A stretch of DNA of 23,314 nt from DATFMP01 sp035266845 (GTDB taxonomy: Bacteria; SAR324; JACQKK01): assembly GCA_035266845.1 (NCBI GenBank), contig DATFMP010000067.1:1-23314 (forward strand). Reading direction: 5' to 3'. Of the stretch, positions 1 through 6,891 are shown piece by piece (the stretch's first letter is position 1; each line of letters opens with the position of its first letter). Both the position numbers and the translations under genes were made by a program. The notes under the pieces are model-generated. The model had not been told where the DNA came from, did not search any database, and worked only from the letters and a program-made list of their open reading frames with translations.

Positions 1-143
1 TCGTCCGCCAGCACCATCCGCCGCGACGTCAGGCCGTGCTTCCTCGCGTTCTGGGCCGACTTCTCCTTGCCGGCCTCCGTGCGCGGCCCCGTGCTCTTCT
101 TCGCATTCCTCCGATTCGCCTCGATCTGCTTGTCCGTGGCCAT
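1..143 (-). CDS. Conserved protein with N-terminal 'NAKKSTGPRT...NARKHGL' motif (5' part only)
   Basis: Only the first 47 codons lie in the window; the gene continues beyond base 1. It reads MATDKQIEANRRNAKKSTGP, then RTEAGKEKSAQNARKHGLTS. I know this N-terminus from many uncharacterised bacterial proteins that begin with an N-x-R-N-A-x-x-S-T-G-P-[KR]-T block followed by N-A-x-[KR]-H-G-L. They often occur in several copies per genome and have no assigned function. The ATG at 141-143 is preceded on the minus strand by a GGGAGAG stretch at ribosome-binding distance, which supports the start. The visible part is basic and hydrophilic, with no signal peptide or membrane segment. The rest of the protein cannot be judged. 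Confidence 0.7.
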   Translation of the reverse strand, partial: MATDKQIEANRRNAKKSTGPRTEAGKEKSAQNARKHGLTSRRMVLAD

Positions 144-328
144 AGGTAGCTCTCCCCGTGCAAAAGGAACTGCATGCGAGGGACTGGCGCCCCTCGCGCT
201 CCCCGTTTGGGTTCGTTTCGCAATTTCCGTGGAAATCGCGCGAAGCGGCGTCCATCAGGGCTTCGCGCGTGGGGCTATTGTATCGCGGAGGGTCGGCGGG
301 TGCAGCGGGAGAGTTCGGACAAATGGGG

Positions 329-388
329 ACGGAACCCCTCCCCGCTGCCTGGCGGCAGCTTCCCCTCCCCGCAGCGCAGGGAGGGGAA
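329..388. repeat. 60-bp direct repeat, copy 1
   Basis: Bases 329-388 and 533-592 match at every base I compared, at an offset of 204. Each copy contains the hairpin CCCCTCCC / GGGAGGGG (here 362-369 and 379-386) and a smaller GCTGCC / GGCAGC inverted repeat. Further downstream of each copy comes the same 15-mer, AGGGGATGAGGCCCC (462-476 and 633-647). The arrangement resembles the C-rich and G-rich intergenic palindromes dispersed in many proteobacterial genomes. Confidence 0.85.
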
Positions 389-432
389 ACAGGTTATATC
401 AACGATGGGTTGGCAAGAATGCGAGACCTGTC

Positions 433-459
433 CCCCTTCTCCACGCAGTGGAGAAGGGG
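433..459. repeat. Perfect inverted repeat (hairpin) between the two repeat copies
   Basis: Arms CCCCTTCTCCA (433-443) and TGGAGAAGGGG (449-459) are perfectly complementary with a 5-base loop. No T-tract follows on either strand, so a classical intrinsic terminator is unlikely. It is followed by TTAGGGGATGAGGCCCC. This hairpin is present only in the first repeat unit; the corresponding interval in the second unit (593-632) is shorter and lacks it. Confidence 0.7.
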
Positions 460-532
460 TTAGGGGATGAGGCCCCAGGCGAAACCCGCCGTCCGCCCCA
501 TTGCCCCGGCACTGCGCCGGGCCAATGCCCGC

Positions 533-592
533 ACGGAACCCCTCCCCGCTGCCTGGCGGCAGCTTCCCCTCCCCGCAGCGCAGGGAGGGGAA
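533..592. repeat. 60-bp direct repeat, copy 2
   Basis: Second copy of the unit described at 329-388, in the same orientation. It is followed at 633-647 by the shared AGGGGATGAGGCCCC tail, and the amidase stop codon lies five bases further on (652-654). The match ends at base 592; base 593 already differs from base 389. Confidence 0.85.
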
Positions 593-651
593 CGGCTCGC
601 ATCCTCGCTGTTTATCCGGAATGCCAAGGCTGAGGGGATGAGGCCCCCGCC

Positions 652-2082
652 CTACTCCGCCCAGCCGAGCGCCGGGTGACGCAGCCGCCAGTCGGTGGCC
701 TGCTCGTAGGCGTGGGCCACGCGCAGGGCCACGTCCTCGGCGAAGGGCTTGGCGTAGACCATCAGCCCGATGGGCAGGCCCGTGGCATCGAAGCCGCAGG
801 TGACCGACGTGCCGCACAGGTTCAGCACGTTGCCCACGGAGGTGTTGCGCAGATACTTCAGGTTGTACTGGGTGTAGGCCCCCTTGTCCGCGTCGATCAC
901 CTCGATGGGCCGGGCGGGCACTTGGCAGGTGGGCACGAGCAGCGCGTCCACGTCACGCATCGTCTCCAGCAATGAGCGCCGCAGGTCCTCCCAGCGCCGC
1001 AGCAGGGTGAAGTAGTCCGTCGCCGTCATCTGCCGTCCGGACTGCATGCGGTGGGAGACGGCCGGGTCCAGCGCGTCGAAGTGCGCGTCCAGCAGCGCGC
1101 CGTTGTAGTGGCAGGCCTCCGCCGCCACGAACAGGTCGCGCCGCCCGAAGTTGAAGGCCTCGGCGAACTCCGGCACCTCGATGCGGCCCACCGGCGCCCC
1201 CAGCTTGGCGAACACGTCCGCGGTGGCGCGCACCGCCTCGCCCACCTCCGGGTCCACGTCGTCGAAGAGCATCGTCTCGCAGAAGGCCAGGCGCAGGCCC
1301 TGCACGCCGCGCGGCAGCGCCGGCAGCACGTCGTGGGGCGCCACGCCTGCCGTGGTGCTGTCCGCGGCGTCCTCGCCCTGCAGAGCCATGTACACCAGCG
1401 CGCAGTCTTCCGTGGTGCGGGCCAGCGGGCCCACGCTGTCCAGCGTCCAGGAAAGCGGATACACGCCCGCGCGGCCGATGCGCCCGATGGTCGTCTTCAG
1501 GCCGGTAATGCCGTTCAGCGCGGCCGGGATGCGCACCGAGCCCCCCGTGTCCGTGCCCAGCCCCACGGGCACCAGGCCCGCAGCCACGGCCACGCCCGTG
1601 CCGCTGGAGGAGCCGCCGGGGGCGTGGGGCGTCTGGTGCCAGGGGTTGTGCGGGGTGCCGTGATCGTGGTTGATGCCCACGCCGCCGAAAGCGAACTGCA
1701 CCGTGTGCGTCTTGCCCAGCAGGATCATCCCCGCTCGCGCCAGCCGGTGCACCGCCGGGCAGTCCTCCGCCGCGATGTTGTCCTCCAGCAGGTGCGTGCC
1801 GCCCGTGGTGGCCTCGCCCTTCACGTTGTAGAGGTCCTTCACGGCGTAGGGGATGCCGTCCAGCGGCCCCAGCGGCACCCCGGCCCGCAGGCGCTCCGTG
1901 GCCGCGCGGGCCTCGGCCAGCGCCCGCTCGCGCGTGACCACCTTGAACGCGTGCAGCGCGGGGTTGAGCTTGTCGATGCGCGCCAGCAGCGCCTCGGTGA
2001 GCGCCAGGGGCGTGAGCGAGCCATCGCGCAGGGCGCGGCCCAGCTCGGGAATGGACTGGTAGTGCAGGGGGGTCGCCGCCAT
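652..2082 (-). CDS. Amidase (amidase-signature family)
   Basis: A 476-aa enzyme of the amidase signature family, which hydrolyses amide bonds with a Ser-cisSer-Lys triad. The catalytic Lys82 is in the IPYAVKDL block. The GGSSSGTG motif (156-163) supplies the cis-serine Ser158, and Ser182 in GTDTGGSVRIPA is the expected nucleophile; the 24-residue spacing between these serines matches known members such as fatty acid amide hydrolase. Length is normal for the family and there is no signal peptide, so it is probably cytoplasmic. GatA of the tRNA amidotransferase is related, but no gatB or gatC is nearby, so a stand-alone amidase is more likely; the substrate cannot be deduced. The gene diverges from panC across a spacer of about 300 bp. 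The ATG at 2080-2082 has only a weak GGAG some 11 bases upstream. Confidence 0.92.
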   Translation of the reverse strand: MAATPLHYQSIPELGRALRDGSLTPLALTEALLARIDKLNPALHAFKVVTRERALAEARAATERLRAGVPLGPLDGIPYAVKDLYNVKGEATTGGTHLLEDNIAAEDCPAVHRLARAGMILLGKTHTVQFAFGGVGINHDHGTPHNPWHQTPHAPGGSSSGTGVAVAAGLVPVGLGTDTGGSVRIPAALNGITGLKTTIGRIGRAGVYPLSWTLDSVGPLARTTEDCALVYMALQGEDAADSTTAGVAPHDVLPALPRGVQGLRLAFCETMLFDDVDPEVGEAVRATADVFAKLGAPVGRIEVPEFAEAFNFGRRDLFVAAEACHYNGALLDAHFDALDPAVSHRMQSGRQMTATDYFTLLRRWEDLRRSLLETMRDVDALLVPTCQVPARPIEVIDADKGAYTQYNLKYLRNTSVGNVLNLCGTSVTCGFDATGLPIGLMVYAKPFAEDVALRVAHAYEQATDWRLRHPALGWAE

Positions 2083-2383
2083 GAGGTCGCCATCTCCGCT
2101 TGTGGGCCAGGGGGTGCCGCGCCGCCGCGCGAGCCGATACGCCAGAGCCGCCCGGCAGGCGGCCCAGGCGGCGCCCCACCATACGCCACGGCACCGCCGC
2201 AGACAACCGGGCCCGGCAGCCGGCTCTGCCGCCGGGGTCGGCCCCCAGCGGCCCGATGCCCTGCCGAACCTGACAGGGGGCGGTGCGCTCTGTTATCGTA
2301 ATCGCCGCCGGGGGGAATGGGGGCCACGACGCCGTGCCGGCCGCGCCCGGGCGCGCCACACCACACGGCTGCCGGAGCCACTG
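2083..2383. other. Divergent spacer between amidase and panC
   Basis: 301 bases between two divergent start codons. Most of it is GC-rich without clear structure. The only convincing signal is a sigma70-like promoter facing panC at 2270-2299 (separate entry). The panC reading frame stays open to 2081, but the upstream translation shows no family similarity. No promoter for the amidase was recognised. Confidence 0.5.
2270..2299 (+). promoter_or_regulatory. Candidate sigma70 promoter for panC
   Basis: CTGACA (2270-2275) and TATCGT (2294-2299) are separated by 18 bases, in an otherwise GC-rich spacer. This would give a leader of roughly 75-80 bases ahead of the panC ATG. The -35 box matches TTGACA at 5 of 6 positions; the -10 box is weaker. 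Confidence 0.4.
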
Positions 2384-3229
2384 ATGGACGTCATCCGCAC
2401 CTTTGCCGACTGGCGCGCGCGCCGCCGCGCGCTGCAAGGCACGCTGGGCCTCGTGCCCACCATGGGCTACCTGCACGAAGGACACCTCTCTCTCGTGCGC
2501 CGCGCGCGGGCGGAAAACGACCGCGTCGTCGTGTGGATCTTCGTCAATCCCGCCCAGTTCGGCCCGGCGGAGGACCTGGCCAAGTACCCGCGCGACCTGG
2601 AGCGCGACCTGAGCCTGCTGCGGGCGGAGGGTGTGGATCTGGTGCTGGCTCCGGACGCGGCGGAGGTGTATCCGCCCGGCCACCAGACAGTGGTGAGCGT
2701 GGAGGCACTCTCCCGGCCGCTGGAGGGCGCCAGCCGCCCCGGGCACTTCCGCGGCGTGGCCACCGTGGTGGCCAAGCTGCTGTGCCTGGCCCAGGCCGAC
2801 CGCGCCTACTTCGGCCAGAAGGACGGCCAGCAGTGCCGGGTTGTGCAACGCATGGTGGCGGACCTGTCCATCCCCTGCCAGATCGTGGTCTGCCCCACCG
2901 TGCGCGAGCCGGACGGGCTGGCCCTCAGCTCGCGCAACGTGCGCCTCACGCCGGAGCACCGCCGCGCGGCGCCCGTGGTCTATCGCGCGCTACAAAAGGC
3001 GGAGGCCCTGGCGGCCGCGGGCGAGCGCGATGCGGAGGCGCTGCGCACCGCCATGCGGGCCGTGCTGGCCGAGGAGCCCCTGGGGATCGTGGACTACGTG
3101 AGCGTGGCCGATGCCGCCACGCTGGAGGAGTGCGCCACGCTAAGCGGCCCCACGCTGGCCAGCCTGGCCGTGCGCTTCGGCGACGTGCGCCTGATCGACA
3201 ACGTGCCCCTCCCCGCCCCGCGGGACTGA
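2384..3229 (+). CDS. panC: Pantothenate synthetase
   Basis: Condenses pantoate and beta-alanine with ATP to give pantothenate, the coenzyme A precursor, in the cytoplasm. The 281-aa length is typical. Residues 25-34 (PTMGYLHEGH) carry the HIGH-type nucleotide-binding motif; FVNPAQF, the GHFRGVATVVAKL block, YFGQKDGQQ and the KMSKS-like LSSRN complete the family pattern. I chose the ATG at 2384 because GGAG lies six bases upstream and homology starts there; the frame is open about 100 codons further upstream without recognisable sequence. panB and panD are not in the window, so panC stands apart from the usual pan cluster. The stop codon TGA (3227-3229) lies in the direct repeat that flanks the MITE-like element at 3228-3439. 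Confidence 0.97.
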   Translation: MDVIRTFADWRARRRALQGTLGLVPTMGYLHEGHLSLVRRARAENDRVVVWIFVNPAQFGPAEDLAKYPRDLERDLSLLRAEGVDLVLAPDAAEVYPPGHQTVVSVEALSRPLEGASRPGHFRGVATVVAKLLCLAQADRAYFGQKDGQQCRVVQRMVADLSIPCQIVVCPTVREPDGLALSSRNVRLTPEHRRAAPVVYRALQKAEALAAAGERDAEALRTAMRAVLAEEPLGIVDYVSVADAATLEECATLSGPTLASLAVRFGDVRLIDNVPLPAPRD

Positions 3230-3439
3230 CCGCCCGTTTGAAACACAGCTGCCAATGGGGGCGTGGCCCCCATCCCCCCACCACGGAGCGGGGCTCCCTG
3301 CACCCTGTTCGTGGGTCGAACCATGCTGGCCGTGGTGCGGGCCCGTGATGGGGGTGTGGGGGCCCTCGGCCGCCACAGTGGGTTTCCTGCGGTCTTCGGA
3401 CAGCCCAGCCTCTTGCAGACCCATCTCCAAGCACAGCCT
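3228..3439 (-). mobile_element. MITE-like hairpin element, copy A (inverted)
   Basis: About 212 bp between the panC stop and the 3' end of the convergent MFS gene. Its reverse complement aligns along its full length with the element at 22948-23158. It starts GGCTGTGCTTGGAGATGGG, continues through the GGGCCCCCACACCCCC block and a GGAGCCCCGCTCC hairpin, and ends with a GGGGGC/GCCCCC hairpin (3255-3262 with 3266-3273) and CAGCTGTGTTTCAAAC. CTGACC is directly repeated at 3226-3231 and 3438-3443, at the position of the target duplication. The terminal repeats are more diverged than in the other copies, suggesting an older insertion. No coding capacity was seen. Confidence 0.75.
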
Positions 3440-3467
3440 GACCTCCCCGCCTTGCTGTGGATGGTGC

Positions 3468-4688
3468 TCACGCTCCGGCGGGTGCCGCCTCGGGCGCCGC
3501 CCCGCGATACCCGCGCAGCAGCACCCACAGGCCCAGCAGGGGCCCGGGCGCCAGCAGCCAGGTGGAGGCCGCTCCCAGCAGGGGAAAGAGGCGGCTGGTG
3601 AGCTCGATGGAGACCACCGTCACGGCGAAGCCGATGCAGGTCTGGATGGTCAGCGCGGTGCCCACGTAGCGCTCCGGGCAGGCCGCCGAGGACAGCGCGA
3701 AGAACTGCGCGGAATCGGCGATGGCGAACGCGCCCCACACCAGCAGCCCCGCGCCGTAGGCCAGCGGCGAGGCCAGGTGCAGCAGCGGCCCCAGCACGCA
3801 GAACGCGCCGGAGACCGCCAGCGCCCCCGCCGCCACCCGCAGGCTGCCCGCGCGCAGGCTCAGCGCCCCGCCGCCCAGGCAGCCGGGGATGCCCGCCGCT
3901 ACCAGGGCGAAGGCGCCCAGGCGCACCCACGCCGGGGAATCCCAGCCCAGCGGCGCCAGCGCGAGGCCGGCAAACAGCGGGGCCAGCGCCCAGGCCGCGT
4001 ACAGCTCCCACATGTGCCCGAAGTAGCCCAGTGCCGCGGCGCGGTAGCGCGGCAGGCGGAAGATGCGGAAGGCCATCGCCAGATCCAGCCGCGCCGCCGG
4101 CGGCAGGTGCGGCCCCTCGCCGATCCAGAGCGCCAGCACGCCGCCCATGGCTGCGAGGGCCGAGGCCACGCCCAGCACCACCGGCGCGGGCAGGTGCGCG
4201 CCCAGGCCCGCCAGCAGATAGCTGGAAGAGGAGCCCAGCGTGCCCGCCGCCAGCATCCAGCCCAGCACGTAGCCCGCGCGCCCGGGGAACCAGCTCACGG
4301 CGAGCTTCATGCCCACCGGGTACACGCCGGCGAGCGCCACGCCTGTGGCAAAGCGCCACGCCAGCGCGGGACCGACGCCGCCCGCCAGGGCGAAGCCGGC
4401 ATTGCAGGCGGCGGTCAGCAGGGCACTGAGCAGGAACACGCGCCGCGGCGCGTAGAGATCGGACAGGTTGAGCAGGGCGAAGAGCAGGGTGCCGGCGAGG
4501 AAGCCCGCCTGCACGGCGGAAACCAGCAGGCCCGCGTCGCCGGGCGCCAAACCCCACGCTTGGGTGAGGGCCGGCAGCACCGCGCTGCTGGAAAGCCAGG
4601 GACTGATGCCGCAGGCCTGCGCGATGACGAGTCCGGGCAGCACCCAGCGCGGCGGCGCCGCGGGGTCTCCGCCCGGGGCTGCGGTCAC
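3468..4688 (-). CDS. MFS transporter
   Basis: A 406-aa inner-membrane protein with about twelve hydrophobic segments, as expected for the major facilitator superfamily. The loop after the second segment, NLSDLYAPRR (74-83), is a degenerate version of the MFS motif A (GxxxDRxGRR). Charged residues are few and confined to loops, and the central loop (about 190-210) separates two six-helix halves. Substrate unknown; proton-coupled import or export is inferred from the family only. The start is GTG at 4686-4688; it overlaps the TGA of the upstream gene as GTGA, so the two are likely translationally coupled. It converges with panC, with MITE-like copy A filling most of the 238-bp gap. Confidence 0.88.
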   Translation of the reverse strand: MTAAPGGDPAAPPRWVLPGLVIAQACGISPWLSSSAVLPALTQAWGLAPGDAGLLVSAVQAGFLAGTLLFALLNLSDLYAPRRVFLLSALLTAACNAGFALAGGVGPALAWRFATGVALAGVYPVGMKLAVSWFPGRAGYVLGWMLAAGTLGSSSSYLLAGLGAHLPAPVVLGVASALAAMGGVLALWIGEGPHLPPAARLDLAMAFRIFRLPRYRAAALGYFGHMWELYAAWALAPLFAGLALAPLGWDSPAWVRLGAFALVAAGIPGCLGGGALSLRAGSLRVAAGALAVSGAFCVLGPLLHLASPLAYGAGLLVWGAFAIADSAQFFALSSAACPERYVGTALTIQTCIGFAVTVVSIELTSRLFPLLGAASTWLLAPGPLLGLWVLLRGYRGAAPEAAPAGA

Positions 4689-5047
4689 GAGTACCTCCGC
4701 TGCCGCTCCTCTTCTCGCTCGCGTTCGATTTCCGCCAGCCAGTCGCGGCGGTTGCCGATGCGCCCCTGAAACTCGGCAAACACGCGCCCGGCCAGCTCCA
4801 GTGCTTGCTCGGGGCCCCGCTCCTGCGCGGCCAGCTGCACGTCCACCTGATGGCGGGCCATGGGGAAGTCCGTGTTGAGCACGGTATCCGGGTCAAGCTT
4901 GTGCTTGCGCAGGAAGCCCAGCAGGTCCGCCACGGTGCAGTTGTATTGCTTGGCGATGCGGTTGCCGTTGACGAAGTGGTACTCGCCGTGCGGGGAGAGC
5001 CCCAGGTAGTACCAGCAGAACACTTCGAACGGGTTGTCCAGCTTCAT
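4685..5047 (-). CDS. Conserved 120-aa protein, function unknown
   Basis: A small soluble protein starting MKLDNPFEVFCWYYLGL. I chose the ATG at 5045-5047 because GGAGGG lies just upstream and the conserved-looking sequence begins there; 21 extra codons upstream are low-complexity. The first half (NRIAKQYNCTVADLLGFLRK, then HKLDPDTVLNTDF) looks like a compact helical or winged-helix-like unit. The last 20 residues form a highly charged helix (EIEREREEERQRRYS). I recognise the FEVFCWYYLGLSP type of N-terminus from uncharacterised proteobacterial proteins but cannot give a function. Its stop overlaps the MFS start by four bases (GTGA), so it is the first gene of a two-gene unit and could be an accessory to the transporter; that is inference. 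Confidence 0.75.
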   Translation of the reverse strand: MKLDNPFEVFCWYYLGLSPHGEYHFVNGNRIAKQYNCTVADLLGFLRKHKLDPDTVLNTDFPMARHQVDVQLAAQERGPEQALELAGRVFAEFQGRIGNRRDWLAEIEREREEERQRRYS

Positions 5048-5285
5048 CGGCGGCCCTCCATTGTCGTGCGGCAGCCCGCTCCCCGCGGGCTCGCCCGGCG
5101 CATGCGCCATCGCATCAGGCTAGCATGCCCCCCGGGCCGATGCCAGCGCGCGGGGCGGGCCGCACCGGTGCCGCCCGATGCCGCCCATTGCCTGCACCGC
5201 GACCGCGCCCTATGCTGCCGGACAGGGCACCGGCGGGCCCGAGGCGCCGCCGCCCCTCCCCCCAATTCCACCCGCGAGGCAGGCC

Positions 5286-6179
5286 ATGGGCGAACGGCTG
5301 GCATTCCTGGGCATGGGCGCCATGGGCGCCCCCATGGCCCGCAACCTGCTCAAGGCGGGCCACCGGGTCACGGTCTACAACCGCACGCGGGCCAAGGCCG
5401 AGGCCCTGCGGGCCGACGGGGCCCAGGTGGCCGGGACGCCCGCCGCGGCCGCGCGCGAGGCGGACGTGATCCTGGCCTGCCTGTTCGATGCGCCGGCGGT
5501 GGAGCAGGTGGTCGCCGGCCCCCAGGGGCTGCTGGAGGCCATCGGGCCGGGGCAGGTGTTCATCGACCACACCACCAACAGCCCGCCCGTCTCCGAGCGG
5601 CTGGCGGCCCTGCTGGCGGAGAAGGGCGCGGCGATGCTGGATGCCCCCGTCTCCGGCGGGGACGTGGGGGCGCAAGAGGGCACGCTCTCCATCATGTGCG
5701 GCGGGCCGCCGGAGGTGTTCCAGCGCTGCCTGCCCATCCTGGAGGTGATGGGCCACACGATCACGCTGATGGGGCCGCGGGTGGGTGCGGGCGGCTACGC
5801 GAAGCTGGCCAACCAGATCATGGTCGCCGCGCACCTGGCCTCCATGGGCGAGGCCCTGGTGTTCGGCGCCAAGGCGGGCCTGGACCTGCCCAAGCTGGTG
5901 GCGGCCCTGCGGGGCGGCATGGCCAACAGCGCCGTGCTGGAGATGAAGGCGGACAAGCTGCTGGCGCGGGACTTCCAGCCCGGCGCCGAGGCCAACGTGC
6001 ACCTCAAGGACCTCACCTACATCCACCAGGCCATGGACGCCCTGGGCATCTCGCTTCCCATGGCGGAACTGCTGCGCGGACTGTTCCAGCAGGCCGTGGA
6101 GGCGGGGCTGGGCAAGGAGGATCACAGCGCGCTGGTGCGCCTCTTCGAGCGCGCGGCGGGTGTGGAAGTCCATCGCTGA
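5286..6179 (+). CDS. NAD(P)-dependent beta-hydroxyacid dehydrogenase (3-hydroxyisobutyrate dehydrogenase family)
   Basis: 297 aa, normal for this family, which includes 3-hydroxyisobutyrate dehydrogenase, tartronate semialdehyde reductase and related enzymes oxidising short beta-hydroxyacids. The N-terminal Rossmann fold shows GMGAMGAPMARNL (9-21). The substrate-binding signature is DAPVSGG (119-125), catalytic Lys173 lies in GGYAKLANQIM with Asn176 four residues into the motif, and a conserved KDL (241-243) and KEDHSAL (277-283) follow. The start at 5286 has a modest GAGGCAGG upstream; an in-frame upstream ATG would add a proline- and alanine-rich stretch foreign to the family. The exact substrate cannot be assigned: no valine-degradation or glyoxylate genes are nearby. 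Confidence 0.9.
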   Translation: MGERLAFLGMGAMGAPMARNLLKAGHRVTVYNRTRAKAEALRADGAQVAGTPAAAAREADVILACLFDAPAVEQVVAGPQGLLEAIGPGQVFIDHTTNSPPVSERLAALLAEKGAAMLDAPVSGGDVGAQEGTLSIMCGGPPEVFQRCLPILEVMGHTITLMGPRVGAGGYAKLANQIMVAAHLASMGEALVFGAKAGLDLPKLVAALRGGMANSAVLEMKADKLLARDFQPGAEANVHLKDLTYIHQAMDALGISLPMAELLRGLFQQAVEAGLGKEDHSALVRLFERAAGVEVHR

Positions 6180-6225
6180 GCGCGAAACGGCCATGGCCGC
6201 GACCGGGCGCGAGGGAACACGCGGC

Positions 6226-6891
6226 ATGCCGGCCCGCCGGCCGGCGTTGCTCGCCTGGCTGCCGGCCACGCTGCTGGTGGCACTGTTGACGAGCGGCTGC
6301 GCGCAGTTCGGCGTGCCGCGGCTGCCGCCCGTGCCCGCTGCCGGGCCCTGGCCCGCGGCGGCGGTGTACGTCGCGTACGACCCACAGACGGTGCTGGGCT
6401 TCGGGCACACGGGCGTCATCGTCCCGGCAATGGAGGGCGGCGGCTGGCTGCGCTTCGATCAGTACGCCTCCGCCGAACTCGCCTACGGCGAGCGGTTGCG
6501 GGCGGGCACCGCGCACTCCTGGGAGGCGGTCACGGCGCGCCTGCCCTCCATCTTCGGACTCACCCGCGAGCGTGTGACGCGCCTGGCCGGGCCGTCTCCG
6601 GCGGCCCTGCTGGTGCCCGGCGAGGGCCTCCTGCGCATCCCGGGGCTTGATGCCGCGGCGGTGCGGCGGGCCGCCGAGGCCCGGCATGCGGCGGCCGGGC
6701 GCCTGGAAGCAGCGGGGGCCCCGCGCTACTGGTGGACCTTCAACAACTGCCAGCACTTTGTGCGCGACGTGCTGCGCGCGGGTGGCACCATCCACGAGGA
6801 CTACTTCCCCAAGAGCTTCGTGGAGAGCTATCTGCCGCGCAAGCCCCCGGCTTCCCCATCGCCGGGCCCCACGCCCGAGGCCGTGTTTTGA
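6226..6891 (+). CDS. Lipoprotein with LRAT / permuted NlpC-P60-like cysteine-histidine signature
   Basis: 221 aa from the ATG at 6226, which has GAGGGA about nine bases upstream; an ATG at 6193 is an alternative. The start MPARRPALLAWLPATLLVAL followed by LTSGC is a lipoprotein signal with lipid-accepting Cys25. Two conserved-looking blocks follow: FGHTGVIV (His61) and FNNCQHFVRDVL (Cys175, His177). The order His first, then N-C-x-H-F, is that of LRAT and other circularly permuted NlpC/P60 thiol hydrolases or acyltransferases. An envelope-located peptidase, amidase or acyltransferase activity is therefore plausible, but this rests on short motifs. The C-terminus is proline-rich (PPASPSPGPTPEAVF). 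Its last codons GCC-GTG-TTT-TGA coincide with the terminal inverted repeat of the next element, so the original C-terminus was probably altered. Confidence 0.7.
   Translation: MPARRPALLAWLPATLLVALLTSGCAQFGVPRLPPVPAAGPWPAAAVYVAYDPQTVLGFGHTGVIVPAMEGGGWLRFDQYASAELAYGERLRAGTAHSWEAVTARLPSIFGLTRERVTRLAGPSPAALLVPGEGLLRIPGLDAAAVRRAAEARHAAAGRLEAAGAPRYWWTFNNCQHFVRDVLRAGGTIHEDYFPKSFVESYLPRKPPASPSPGPTPEAVF

Larger units (their letters stand above)
144..651. other. Non-coding spacer with duplicated hairpin repeats
   Basis: 508 bases between the 5' end of the edge gene and the 3' end of the amidase. The left half (144-328) should hold the promoter of the edge gene, but I see no convincing -35/-10 pair. 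The right half is made of repeat units (see the entries at 329-388, 433-459 and 533-592). Open frames crossing this spacer on both strands have no recognisable protein signature, and the repeats run through them, so I do not call a gene. Confidence 0.7.

Noticed and set aside
329..592. Possible CRISPR array
   Set aside because: Only two repeat copies of 60 bp with internal hairpins at a 204-bp offset, no regular spacers and no cas genes.
67..633. Open frames through the spacer left of the amidase
   Set aside because: They cross the edge gene's coding region and the duplicated hairpin repeat; the repeated DNA produces repeated meaningless peptide segments.
953..2959. Very long minus-strand open frame across the amidase 5' end, the spacer and panC
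   Set aside because: It overlaps two well-identified genes; the translation is rich in Arg, Gly, Ala and His without motifs, as expected for shadow frames in about 70% GC DNA.
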